DNA of 64,000 nt from Spirochaetota bacterium (GTDB lineage Bacteria; Spirochaetota; Spirochaetia; Treponematales; UBA12059). Below the pieces are notes generated by a model. That model saw only the letters and a list, made by a program, of their open reading frames with translations, was not told the DNA's origin and searched no databases. Position numbers and translations under genes: made by a program. Numbering within the stretch: position 1 is the stretch's first letter; every line of letters starts with the position of its first letter. Positions 36,201 through 43,663 of this stretch are shown here, one piece after another. The stretch covers positions 62,001 through 126,000 of the forward strand of contig JAKLDN010000010.1 in the NCBI GenBank assembly GCA_022703505.1, read 5' to 3'.

Positions 36201-36614
36201 GGCCCTACGATCGCCGCGTACTTCGACGGGGAGGGTTCCGTCATCCCCTTCTTCGCGGTGACCGCGGGGCCGGAGCTTTCCCGGGCCGCCGCGGAACTGA
36301 GGGCTTCGGGGGACCCGCGGGAGTACTTCCTCCTGCACGGCCTTGCCGCAGCCCTGGCGGAGGCCGCCGCGGAGGTCCTCCACCGGCGGATCGGCCGGGA
36401 GCTCGAGGCGGCCGGGGCCGGTACGGCGGGGAGGCGCTACTCCTTCGGCTTTCCCGGCTGCCCGGGGGTGGAGTTCCAGGGGGAGCTCCTGGGTCTCCTG
36501 GGGGCGGCCCGGGTCGGGATCGGGGTTACGGAGGGGCACCAGCTGACCCCGGAGTTCTCCGTAACCGCCTTCGTGGTGCCCCGGCCGGACGCGGAGTACT
36601 TCTCCCCGCCGTAG
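33207..36614 (+). CDS. metH: Cobalamin-dependent methionine synthase
   Basis: A 1135-residue enzyme with the full MetH domain order. Homocysteine-binding barrel (~1-315, zinc Cys in LNCSGG and GGCCGTGP); folate barrel (~325-600, KANAAGSAAFAK and GVGNCSFGLP); B12 cap and Rossmann domain (~630-850, with the axial histidine in VKGDLHDIGKN); and an AdoMet reactivation domain (~900-1135, YGYFSC, GFPGCPGVEFQ and VTEGHQLTPEFSVTAF). It methylates homocysteine from 5-methyl-THF. A Pro/Ala-rich linker precedes the activation domain. The stop at 36612 overlaps the -35 box of the next promoter. Confidence 0.94.
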   Translation: MSGGNRASDRDIRTVFGNRLLLADGSTGTALEELAPGRSATFLPLEAPEIVEELHRAYFDAGSDLVETATFGANERALAKAGAPGAARELNRAACEAAVRAARRAEEADGRPRWVAGSVGPGEDPPSLGASTYAELVESYRPQMAGLLEGGADLVFIETCQDPLQVKAALGALFDARAEVGREVPFIVSATVDASGRMLTGTGMEALAAIVAPFRPLALGLNCSGGPAELAAALEALARASPAPLSLMPNAGFPRLEAGRAVYPMGPGDFARETAALARRFGVSLAGGCCGTGPAHIRALAGLLADRPRPSPRPARKPGLASLYQAWPPESGGVSKAADASPAAFLRVGEKANAAGSAAFAKRVLAGDVEGQAALALAQEESGAHALDLHLSRPGRDEAADLAALTGRLAGTARAALSLDSPDPEVLAAALPLVGGRPLLNSANLEDEAKARRVFRLARRFGAAVVCLALDGGGPARDTAGKVRICRALHDLALEEGLAPEDLYFDCLTFSLASESGGFEGAAARTLEAIPRVKEACPGSSTILGVGNCSFGLPRPLRPPVTAVFLEAARAAGLDAAILDPGLPDPETVDVGIRSAVRTLIGGEAGVEARAAALDSLLARAPGAAEAAAQDTPGAAPEDRLRAAILRGEAGAAARAAREAAGHPPVTSLVASAMSEVGARFSAGDLPLPRVLRSAEAAQAALGELTPGSEVQGLGRGTVVMATVKGDLHDIGKNLTGLILGGSGYRVVDLGTDVGIERLLAAVGKEGAAALGLSGLLTRSLEEMRKAARALGDSGSEALLLLGGAAVDPRFVEAELAPLHPGRVRACADAFEALRVLAKDREPGASDPATGPATRPAAAAPAAEASGAPSDAGPALPGAPAPDGRKRSRIPGLPPTPPWTPPFRGSRPADGLSPEELFAALDRKTLLQVRWGFGRRGREEAEESFERISGLARSRGLCRAAGVYGYFSCEHRGGGLLRVDDGRGGAREFRFPGAGGPGGPTIAAYFDGEGSVIPFFAVTAGPELSRAAAELRASGDPREYFLLHGLAAALAEAAAEVLHRRIGRELEAAGAGTAGRRYSFGFPGCPGVEFQGELLGLLGAARVGIGVTEGHQLTPEFSVTAFVVPRPDAEYFSPP

Positions 36615-36640
36615 ACTCCCCGCCCTCGCCGTTGTAGTAT
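36612..36640 (+). promoter_or_regulatory. Promoter for the M20 peptidase
   Basis: TAGACT (36612-36617, sharing the metH stop codon), a 17-base spacer, TAGTAT (36635-36640). The ATG lies at 36710 after GGAGCTCCC. Confidence 0.5.
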
Positions 36641-36709
36641 GGGGGTCCCCCGATACCAAGACCGGTCCTGCGGCGGTTTTCGCGGCGCCGGGGCCGAAAA
36701 GGAGCTCCC

Positions 36710-37936
36710 ATGTCCGACAAGTCCAAGATCTTCGCCCATATCGAAGCGTCCGTCGACGGGATCGTCGAACTCGAATCCATCCTGACCGCCGTCCCCGCCA
36801 TGGCTCCGGAGTCCGGGGGCACCGGGGAGATGAAGAAGGCCGAGGTCCTCCTGGCCTGGCTCGCCAAGAAAGGCATCCGGAACATCGAGCGCTTCGACGC
36901 CCCGGACGACCGGGTGCCCGGAGGCCTGCGGCCGAACATCGTCGCCACCATCCCCGGCCGGGACGACTCCGGCCGCCTGTGGATCATGAGCCACCTGGAC
37001 GTGGTGCCCGAGGGGGACCGCTCCATGTGGAAGACAGACCCCTTCACGGTGGTCAGGAAGGACGGCCGGGTCTACGGCCGGGGGGTGGAGGACAATCAGC
37101 AGGGCCTGGCCTCCTCGGTCTTCGCGGCCCTGGCCCTCCTGGAGAACGGGATCGTCCCTACCCACACGGTCAAGCTCCTCTTCGTCGCGGACGAGGAGTA
37201 CGGATCCAAGTTCGGCATCCAGCACCTCCTGGCCAAGCACGACCTGTTCCGCAAGGACGACCTCATCATCATCCCCGACGGAGGCTGCAAGGACGGCTCG
37301 GAGATCGAGATCGCCGAGAAGAACATCGCCTGGGTCAAGGTCGTCACCAAGGGAAAGCAGTGCCACGGATCCACCCCGGACGAGGGGGCCAACGCCTTCC
37401 TGGCCGCCTGCGACCTTGCCCTGCGGGTCCACGAACTCGAGAAGACCGTATTCACCGCCCGGGACTCCCTCTTCCACCCGGACCGCACGACCCTCTCCCC
37501 GACCCTGAAGGAGGCCAACGTCCCCAACGTCAACACCATCCCCGGGGACGACGTCTTCTGCTTCGACATGCGCATCCTGCCCCAGTACCCGATCGCCCAG
37601 GTCCTTTCGGAGGTCGAGAAGGTCATGCGCCAGGTGGAGGCCGCCCACGGGGTGAAGATGAGCTACGAGATCCTGAACCGGAACGAATCCGTGGCCACCA
37701 AGGCCGAGGCCCCGGTGGTGAAGGCCCTGTCCGGGCCGGTCGAGGAGGTCTACGGGGTCAAGGCCAAGGCCATCGGGATCGGCGGGGGCACCGTGGGGGC
37801 CTACCTGCGGAACGCGGGCTTCGACTGCGTGGTCTGGGCCCGGCTCGAGGAGACCGCCCACCAGCCCAACGAGAACGCCCTGCTTTCCAACATCGTCGGG
37901 GACGCCAAGGTCTTCGCCAGCCTCATGCTCCGCTAG
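36710..37936 (+). CDS. M20-family metallo-hydrolase/peptidase
   Basis: A 408-residue zinc hydrolase of the ArgE/DapE/PepV/CPG2 group. Metal ligands lie in MSHLDVVPEG, GRGVEDN and ADEEYGSK, with the terminal ligand in ETAHQPNEN; CHGSTPDEG marks the lid domain. The reaction is amide or peptide hydrolysis; substrate is not deducible. It has its own promoter. Its TAG stop shares a CTAG palindrome with the stop of the convergent radical SAM gene. Confidence 0.9.
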   Translation: MSDKSKIFAHIEASVDGIVELESILTAVPAMAPESGGTGEMKKAEVLLAWLAKKGIRNIERFDAPDDRVPGGLRPNIVATIPGRDDSGRLWIMSHLDVVPEGDRSMWKTDPFTVVRKDGRVYGRGVEDNQQGLASSVFAALALLENGIVPTHTVKLLFVADEEYGSKFGIQHLLAKHDLFRKDDLIIIPDGGCKDGSEIEIAEKNIAWVKVVTKGKQCHGSTPDEGANAFLAACDLALRVHELEKTVFTARDSLFHPDRTTLSPTLKEANVPNVNTIPGDDVFCFDMRILPQYPIAQVLSEVEKVMRQVEAAHGVKMSYEILNRNESVATKAEAPVVKALSGPVEEVYGVKAKAIGIGGGTVGAYLRNAGFDCVVWARLEETAHQPNENALLSNIVGDAKVFASLMLR

Positions 37937-40233
37937 ACCAGTACTAATCCCTCGCCGCGGAGGGCGGTCAGCAGGCCGTCCCCCGCGCCGACCGCGCCCG
38001 CCGCGGCCAGGAACTCGTCCGGATCCATGCCGTCGGGGCGCCGCGCGAGGGCCGCGAGCGCCTCCGCCAGGCGCTCCGCCCCGGGTCGGGGCAGGTCGAT
38101 GCCCGCGGGCCGGCCCCGGTCGAACCACTCGACCCGAGCGAGGCCGCCCGCGGCGGTCCGGGCCGAGGCGGCTCGCCCGCCGGAGGATGCCCGCACCGCG
38201 GTCAAGGCCGGGAGTCCCGCCAGCCAGTGGACCCGGGGCCGGGCCGGAAGGACCTCCCCCTCGTAGGGGTGTTCCGCGGCGGCCCGGGCCAGGGTCCCGA
38301 CACGGTCCGGGGCCAGGGATGGCCCGGGGCCGCCGGGCACCAGGGGGCGTACCGGACGATCCAGCCCCTTCCCGGCCATCCAGTCCGCGAGCAGGGCCTC
38401 CAGGGGGCCGTCGTAGGGATCCCAGCGTTCGGAACCCCGGAATTCCAGGTCGTTGGTAGCGAAGTTGCCGCCCCGGTCCACGGGCTGCAGGTCCGGCTCC
38501 TTACCCGTCCGCCACCGGGCGTACAGCTCCGAGTGCCGGGTGAGCACGAAGCGGTGCCAGAACGCGGAATCCAAAAGGCCCGCCGCGAAGAGCTGGCGGA
38601 CCGCCTCCGCGGAATCGACCAGGTCCCCGGGGGTCTGGGCGGGGAAGCCGTAGATCAGGTAGCCGTGGACCAGGACCCCCGCCCGCTTGAAGGCGGCCAG
38701 GGCCCGTACCAGGTCCGGGAAAGTGAAGCCCTTGCCGGTCATCGCGAGGCCCCGGTCCGTGGCGATCTCGATCCCCCCGGATACGGCCGTGAGCCCCGAG
38801 GCGGCCAGGAGGGCGCAACGATCCGCGGTCCAGACCCGGTCGAAGCGGACGTTCCCCCAGAAGGAGAAGGGTCGGCCTTCCGCGCGGTTCCGCCGGGCGA
38901 ACTCCAGGAGGCCCGGGAGGGGCAGGGCCTCGTCGGTGAAATGGATCCCCGAAAGGCCGGTCCGGTCCCGGGCCGCCCGGGCCGCGTCGAAGAGGGCCCC
39001 GGGATCCGAGGGCAGGTAACGCCGGACGTAGTCCAGCCGGGTGTCGCAGAAGGAGCAGCGGTGCCAGTAGCAGCCGTAGGCCAGCTGGTACTTGAGCCAG
39101 GGAGGGTCCGACCAGATCCGGTGCATGGGATTGTCCGAGTACGGGGCCCGGACGCAGGAGCCGAAGTCGGCGTTCCGGTAGTCCGGGAAGGTCGAGCGAA
39201 GGGCCTCCTCCTCCAGGGACGCGAAGCGGTCCCCGTCGGGGCAGGGCGTCCGCCGGATCCCGGCCGGGTCCGCGTCGTCCTCCGGGGGCTGGCCGCAGTA
39301 CTCCACCTCCCCGTCCGGAGCCCGGCGGGCCGTCCGGTACGGGGCGGGTACCGGCCGACCGGCGCGCTCCGCCTCGGCCCCCTCGATCAGGGAGGCCAGG
39401 GCCCCGTAGCCCGCGTCGAAGCACAGGTAGTCGATGTCCGAGAAGACCGAGGCGTCCCGGAGGCGCCGGAGCTCCGTGGATACATAACCCCCGCCCAGGG
39501 CGATCCGGACCCCGGGTCCGAAGGCCCGCCGGACCTCCCGGGCGGCGGCGACCGCCCCGGCCAGACAGCCCGGGAAGGGCACGGTCAGCAGGGCGAAGTC
39601 CGGGACCGGGGCCGACAGGGCGCGGAACTCCTCCCGCAGCCGGGGCCGGTAGAATTCCCGCATCAGGTAGCCCGATTCCGCCGCCTCGGAGATTGGGCCG
39701 TACTCCGCCCGGGATGAGGCGATCCGCTCGGCGTAACGGACCGTCCCGAAGTCCGGATCCAGGGCGTAGGCCACCAGGTCCCCCAGGTCGTCCAGGATCC
39801 GGATCGCCAGGGCCGGGGCATCCTCGGGCTTCAGAAGACCCTCCCGCTCCTCCAGGAAGGTCTCCGCCCGCCGGCCCAGGGGCAGGTCGTCGGGCACACG
39901 GGACAGGCGGAAGGCCAGGGCGGGGTCGCCCCCGGAGAGGAAGCGGGCCAGGGGTTCCGCCCACTCGACCCAGCGGTCCCGGTAGGAGAGGTACCGGGCG
40001 GTCTGAAGGGCCGTCTCCGGATCCGGGGCCGGCCGGGCTTTCAGGGCGGTTTCCGCGTCCGAAAGGATGCGCCGTACGGACCGGGGCGCCATCAGCTCCC
40101 GGTAGAGACCGGCCGAGTCGTCCCGCACGACGGTATCGTGGCCCCGGTCCCGGAGGAAACGGTCCAGGCAGTGGACCGCGGGGTAGGGGGCGTTCAGCTG
40201 GACGAAGGGCGGCTGGATGAGGAGGAAGCGCAT
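37933..40233 (-). CDS. B12-binding radical SAM protein
   Basis: A 766-residue protein. The N-terminal part (LLIQPPFVQLNAPYPAVHCL, later PGVRIALGGGYVSTELR) is the cobalamin-binding-like fold of COG1032 proteins. The cluster motif is CYWHRCSFC, with four residues between the first two cysteines instead of three, a variant seen in some B12-radical SAM families. GGIEIATDRGLAMTGKGF, followed by LVHGYLIYGFPAQTPGD, is a typical barrel core. It probably methylates or rearranges an unknown substrate. A -10 TATACT lies six bases before the ATG, so its mRNA is expected to be leaderless. The downstream end abuts the M20 gene at a shared CTAG. Confidence 0.87.
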   Translation of the reverse strand: MRFLLIQPPFVQLNAPYPAVHCLDRFLRDRGHDTVVRDDSAGLYRELMAPRSVRRILSDAETALKARPAPDPETALQTARYLSYRDRWVEWAEPLARFLSGGDPALAFRLSRVPDDLPLGRRAETFLEEREGLLKPEDAPALAIRILDDLGDLVAYALDPDFGTVRYAERIASSRAEYGPISEAAESGYLMREFYRPRLREEFRALSAPVPDFALLTVPFPGCLAGAVAAAREVRRAFGPGVRIALGGGYVSTELRRLRDASVFSDIDYLCFDAGYGALASLIEGAEAERAGRPVPAPYRTARRAPDGEVEYCGQPPEDDADPAGIRRTPCPDGDRFASLEEEALRSTFPDYRNADFGSCVRAPYSDNPMHRIWSDPPWLKYQLAYGCYWHRCSFCDTRLDYVRRYLPSDPGALFDAARAARDRTGLSGIHFTDEALPLPGLLEFARRNRAEGRPFSFWGNVRFDRVWTADRCALLAASGLTAVSGGIEIATDRGLAMTGKGFTFPDLVRALAAFKRAGVLVHGYLIYGFPAQTPGDLVDSAEAVRQLFAAGLLDSAFWHRFVLTRHSELYARWRTGKEPDLQPVDRGGNFATNDLEFRGSERWDPYDGPLEALLADWMAGKGLDRPVRPLVPGGPGPSLAPDRVGTLARAAAEHPYEGEVLPARPRVHWLAGLPALTAVRASSGGRAASARTAAGGLARVEWFDRGRPAGIDLPRPGAERLAEALAALARRPDGMDPDEFLAAAGAVGAGDGLLTALRGEGLVLV

Positions 40234-40239
40234 GGGGGA

Positions 40240-40269
40240 AGTATACTGGAGACAGGAGTCAGGAGTCAG
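40240..40269 (-). promoter_or_regulatory. Leaderless promoter for the radical SAM gene
   Basis: Minus strand: CTGACT (40264-40269, inside a repeat element), an 18-base spacer, TATACT (40240-40245). The ATG begins six bases further on. Confidence 0.55.
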
Positions 40270-40380
40270 GACTCAGAGACTATCTAGATGGCGGTTGCGT
40301 CCTGCCGTCCATCCGCAGTCTGAATGATAATCGGCCGCCCGTCGCCTGGTTCCTGACTCCCGAGTCCTGCCATCTGACTT
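40251..40380. repeat. CAGGAGT-type intergenic repeat
   Basis: Left side: GACAGGAGTCAGGAGTCAGG with ACTCAG after it. Right side: TTCCTGACTCCCGAGTCCTG and CATCTGACTT. The ~80 bases between are unique. The arms are complementary with slips and could form an imperfect hairpin. Each end supplies a -35 box: CTGACT leftward for the radical SAM gene and TTGACT rightward for tRNA-Phe. Confidence 0.7.
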
Positions 40381-40408
40381 GACTTCCCTACCGCTTTCAC
40401 GGTATAAA
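40379..40408 (+). promoter_or_regulatory. Promoter of tRNA-Phe
   Basis: TTGACT (40379-40384), an 18-base spacer, TATAAA (40403-40408). The tRNA begins 13 bases after the -10 box. Confidence 0.7.
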
Positions 40409-40421
40409 CTCCCCGCGACAT

Positions 40422-40494
40422 GCCGCTGTAGCTCAGTTGGTAGAGCAGTGGACTGAAAATCCACGTGTCGTCAGTTCAATTCTGACCGGTGGCA
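40422..40494 (+). tRNA. tRNA-Phe (anticodon GAA)
   Basis: A 73-base cloverleaf: acceptor stem GCCGCTG/CGGTGGC with G-U pairs, D arm AGCTCAGTTGGTAGAGCA, anticodon stem GTGGA/TCCAC with loop CTGAAAA, T arm GTCAG-TTCAATT-CTGAC, discriminator A. The CCA end is not encoded. Confidence 0.96.
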
Positions 40495-40495
40495 G

Positions 40496-40529
40496 AAGGG
40501 CCGTCCCGAAAGGGGCGGCCCTTTGTTTT
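40496..40529 (+). terminator. Terminator of tRNA-Phe
   Basis: AAGGGCCG-TCCC-GAAA-GGGG-CGGCCCTT: a 12-bp stem with a GAAA loop followed by TGTTTT. This is the clearest intrinsic terminator of the window. Confidence 0.88.
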
Positions 40530-40629
40530 CCTTGCCCCGGAACCCTCCCCCTGTGTACTTTTTACCCCGTCCCGCGGGAGCGAATCCGTACAAGCTTCGA
40601 AGCGTCACCCCGGGTCTCCAGGAGGAACC

Positions 40630-41139
40630 ATGGCCGTCATCAAGTTCAAGGGAAACCCCGTGCATACCGCCGGCGACCTGCCCGCCCCGGGCACCGCCGC
40701 CCCGGATTTCCGCCTGACCAAGGGGGATCTGTCCGACGTATCCCTGTCGGACTTCAAGGGCAGGGTCCGGATCCTCAACATCGTGCCCAGCCTGGACACC
40801 TCGGTCTGCGCCCTCTCGGCCAAGCGCTTCGAACAGGAGATCAAGAAACGCCCCGGCCTCGTGGTCCTGACGATCAGCCGGGACCTGCCCTTCGCCCAGG
40901 GTCGGTTCTGCAAGACCGAGGAGGTGGAGAACGTCGTCATGCTGTCGGAGCTCCGGAACCGGGACTTCGGCAAGGCCTACGGGGCGGAGATGAAGGACGG
41001 CCCCCTTTCGGGCCTGCTCTCCCGGGCCGTGGTGGTCGTGGATTCCGCCGGGAAGGTGGTCTACACGGAGCAGGTGCCGGAGATCGCCCAGGAGCCGGAC
41101 TACGAGAAGGCCCTGGCAGCGGCGTCGAAGGCGAATTAG
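40630..41139 (+). CDS. tpx: Thiol peroxidase
   Basis: A 169-residue atypical 2-Cys peroxiredoxin. Peroxidatic Cys60 lies in LDTSVCALS and resolving Cys94 in GRFCKTEEV, the 34-residue spacing of Tpx. The start at 40630 is fixed by AGGAGGAACC; an upstream in-frame GTG at 40489 lies in the tRNA and terminator. It reduces hydrogen and alkyl peroxides with thioredoxin and acts in the cytoplasm. Confidence 0.95.
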   Translation: MAVIKFKGNPVHTAGDLPAPGTAAPDFRLTKGDLSDVSLSDFKGRVRILNIVPSLDTSVCALSAKRFEQEIKKRPGLVVLTISRDLPFAQGRFCKTEEVENVVMLSELRNRDFGKAYGAEMKDGPLSGLLSRAVVVVDSAGKVVYTEQVPEIAQEPDYEKALAAASKAN

Positions 41140-41209
41140 GGAATCGATCGAACGGGCCCGGGGCGGGCGAGCGGCCGAGCCGCCGGATCTGCTTCGGGCC
41201 CGATTCCGT

Positions 41210-42187
41210 CTACGGCAGGCTCTTGTCGATCACGACCACGACACGGCCTTCCCGGAGGAGGGCGCGGTTCTCCGGTAGGGTCAGGATGCGCAGGGCCTCC
41301 TCCCGGGAGATCACCAGGTCCGTCCGGGACGTGCCGAAGACCGCGGAGGCCGCGATCCGCAGGGGGTTGTCCCCGGTGCGCTCCTCCAGGGCCGCCGCGG
41401 CCAGATCCTCGGTATAGCCCACGAGGCCCCATCGGCGGATGGCTTCGGGGGAAACCAAGTTCCGTTCCAGGATAGTGTTCATCCTCTCGTCGAAGATCCT
41501 CGGAAAGAGGCAGGGCACCGCCCGCGCCCGGACGTGCTCCCCGTGCACCGGAAGCTCCCCCTTGGCGTAGATCACGATCCCCGAGTACGGACGGGACGGT
41601 GTGTAATCCAGGGGGGCGGCCAGCTCATAGGGGCGGCTGTGTCTCACGTAGAGGGACGCGATGTCGGTCAGGGGCAGTTCGTAGAGGGCGGAGAAGGTCC
41701 GGAAGTCCGGGGAGAAGGAGCTCTCCCTGCGGGACAGGGACCGGATCAGGTTGAGCAGGTCGTTGATGGAAAGGGTCCCGTCCGCCAGGGTATCCCCCAC
41801 GGTCCGGTAGGAATCCACGGGAATCCGGAATACCGTCTCCTGCAGGAGGCCGGGCAGGTCCCGCTCGATCATGTTCTCCGCTTCGGACCGGCCCGCGGGA
41901 AGGCGTATTCCCGCCGCGCGGAGGTCCAGGGATACCCGGGCGGCCAGGGTCATGGTGTCCCAGCGGAGGAGCGCGGAGGTCGAGTAGGATGTCGCGGGGA
42001 GGGCGGATCCCGCGGCGGCCGTCGCGGCCGGACCCGGAGCAGCGGGTACCGGGGAGGCGGACATGCCCGAAGAGCCCGCCTGGGCAGACGCGGGGAGGAG
42101 GCCGGCGGCCCAGAGCGCCGCCGCGGCCCACAGCGCCGCCGGGAGAAGGCGGTACGCCGGTCTTCGATGCTCGGGTGAACGTTTCAT
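41210..42187 (-). CDS. Conserved secreted protein, unknown
   Basis: A 325-residue protein with a signal peptide (LLPAALWAAAALWAAGLLPASAQA) cut near residue 37, then a Pro/Ala-rich stretch and a folded domain of ~250 residues. Visible features are an LSINDLLNLIRSLSRRESSF segment and a terminal GRVVVVIDKSLP. I do not recognise the family. It is the last of three genes transcribed together from 44724, after a LysM transglycosylase, so a cell-envelope role is likely. Confidence 0.75.
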   Translation of the reverse strand: MKRSPEHRRPAYRLLPAALWAAAALWAAGLLPASAQAGSSGMSASPVPAAPGPAATAAAGSALPATSYSTSALLRWDTMTLAARVSLDLRAAGIRLPAGRSEAENMIERDLPGLLQETVFRIPVDSYRTVGDTLADGTLSINDLLNLIRSLSRRESSFSPDFRTFSALYELPLTDIASLYVRHSRPYELAAPLDYTPSRPYSGIVIYAKGELPVHGEHVRARAVPCLFPRIFDERMNTILERNLVSPEAIRRWGLVGYTEDLAAAALEERTGDNPLRIAASAVFGTSRTDLVISREEALRILTLPENRALLREGRVVVVIDKSLP

Positions 42188-42211
42188 GGGTGGTCGGTGA
42201 GGCGTTCCGCC

Positions 42212-43663
42212 TCACTCCATTTTCGGCACCTTCAGGGTCATTCCTTCGCGGATAATGGACGAGATGTCCAGGCCGTTGCGCTCCGCCAGGACCTCCGGCT
42301 GGACCCCGTACCGTAGGGAGATGGACCACAGGGTGTCTCCCTTGGTAACGACGTAGGAGCCCGAGAACTCCAGGGACTCCGAGGGGGAGGCGGGGGCGTA
42401 GGGGCCCTTTTCCTTGAGGGCCGGGATGACCAGGGTGGAGCCTATGCGCAGGGCCTCGGGACGGACGCCGGGGTTGAGCCGGAGGATGAGGGGCACCGAG
42501 ACCTCGTAGTGGCGGGCCAGGGCGGAGAGGGTGTCCCCGGACCGGATCCGGTGCTGGTAGTAGCGCAGGGCCTGGAAGCCCGGCCGGGCCAGGACCTCCC
42601 GGACGGCGGGGGCGGCCCCGACGGGAACCTTGAGGGCGTACCGGCCCTCCGGGGGGGTCACGTCGTACCGGAGCTCGGGGTTCCCGGTCCGCAGGACCGC
42701 CAGGGAAACCCCGGAGGCCTCGGACAGCAATGCCAGGTCCACGGGCCGGTCCAGGTCCACCCGGTCCCAGGTTTCGAGGGCGGTTTCCGGAATAGTGAGC
42801 CCGTATCGGCCGGCCCGGCCCAGGACGGACACGGCGGCCAGGAACTTGGGCACGTAGTTGACGGCCTCCGCCGACAGCAGTCCCCGGGCGGAGAGCTCCC
42901 AGTAGTCCCGGGTGCCCGCCGCGGCGGCGGCCCGGCTCACGGCACCCAGGCCCGCGTTGTACGCGGCCAGGGCCATCTCCCAGGAGCCCAGGGACTCGTA
43001 GTTGCTCCGGAGCTTGCGGAGCGCGGCGTCGGTGCTCTTCATGAAGTCCCGCCGCTCGTCCACCCAGTCGTCGATGCGCATGTCGTAGCCCGCGATGGAG
43101 TTGCGCATGAACTGCCAGAGCCCCATGGCCCCGGAGCGGGACACCGCCCGGGGGGACCACTCCGACTCGATCACGGGCAGGAAGAAGAGTTCCTCCGGCA
43201 GGCGGTACCAGCGGATGCGCTCGTACACGTAGGAGGCGTAGGGCGAGGACCGGGCGGCCACGGCCTCCAGCCACTTGCGCCCCCCGGGGGAAAGATAGGC
43301 TTCCCGGAACTTCCGGAACCTCTCGTTCTCCCAGGGCAGGGCCAGGGACAGGCCGTCCTCGGGGGGGCGGCGGGTCAGGGCTCCCGGATCCGCCGGGTAC
43401 CCGGGCTCGGCGATGCCCGGAGAAGCGGGATCCGTGGGCGCGCCGGGTCCCTCCGGGACCGACCCGGGCGGGACGGAGCGGAGGAGGCGGGGCGAGTCCC
43501 GGGCGGCCGGGGCGGCGGGAGGAGAGGCTTTCTCCGGGGGCGGGAAGGCCGTGCTCGAGGGGGCCCCGTCCGAGGCGAAGGCCGAGGCGGCGGCCGCCGC
43601 GAAAACGGCCAGCCGGAAGAGGATCCCCGGGACGCGGACCCGGCGGGCCGGGCCACGGATCAA
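42212..43663 (-). CDS. LysM-containing lytic transglycosylase (MltD-like)
   Basis: A 483-residue exported protein. Signal peptide at residues ~10-30 (LAVFAAAAASAFAS), Pro/Ala-rich spacer, SLT transglycosylase domain (~150-310: FFLPVIESEWSPRAVSRSG with the catalytic Glu, then GLWQFM and ALAAYNAG), and two LysM repeats (VRSGDTLSALARHYEV type near ~385 and TKGDTLWSISLRYGV near ~440). It cleaves peptidoglycan without water. The start is TTG 43663, overlapping the stop of the preceding lipoprotein gene (TTGA); a longer in-frame extension to 45112 crosses that gene and is not real. Confidence 0.9.
   Translation of the reverse strand: MIRGPARRVRVPGILFRLAVFAAAAASAFASDGAPSSTAFPPPEKASPPAAPAARDSPRLLRSVPPGSVPEGPGAPTDPASPGIAEPGYPADPGALTRRPPEDGLSLALPWENERFRKFREAYLSPGGRKWLEAVAARSSPYASYVYERIRWYRLPEELFFLPVIESEWSPRAVSRSGAMGLWQFMRNSIAGYDMRIDDWVDERRDFMKSTDAALRKLRSNYESLGSWEMALAAYNAGLGAVSRAAAAAGTRDYWELSARGLLSAEAVNYVPKFLAAVSVLGRAGRYGLTIPETALETWDRVDLDRPVDLALLSEASGVSLAVLRTGNPELRYDVTPPEGRYALKVPVGAAPAVREVLARPGFQALRYYQHRIRSGDTLSALARHYEVSVPLILRLNPGVRPEALRIGSTLVIPALKEKGPYAPASPSESLEFSGSYVVTKGDTLWSISLRYGVQPEVLAERNGLDISSIIREGMTLKVPKME

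Noticed and set aside
32814-36659. Minus-strand open frame of over 1200 codons opposite metF-metH
   Set aside because: Low-complexity Gly/Pro/Arg composition and no motif; it exists because high GC removes stop codons opposite a real gene.
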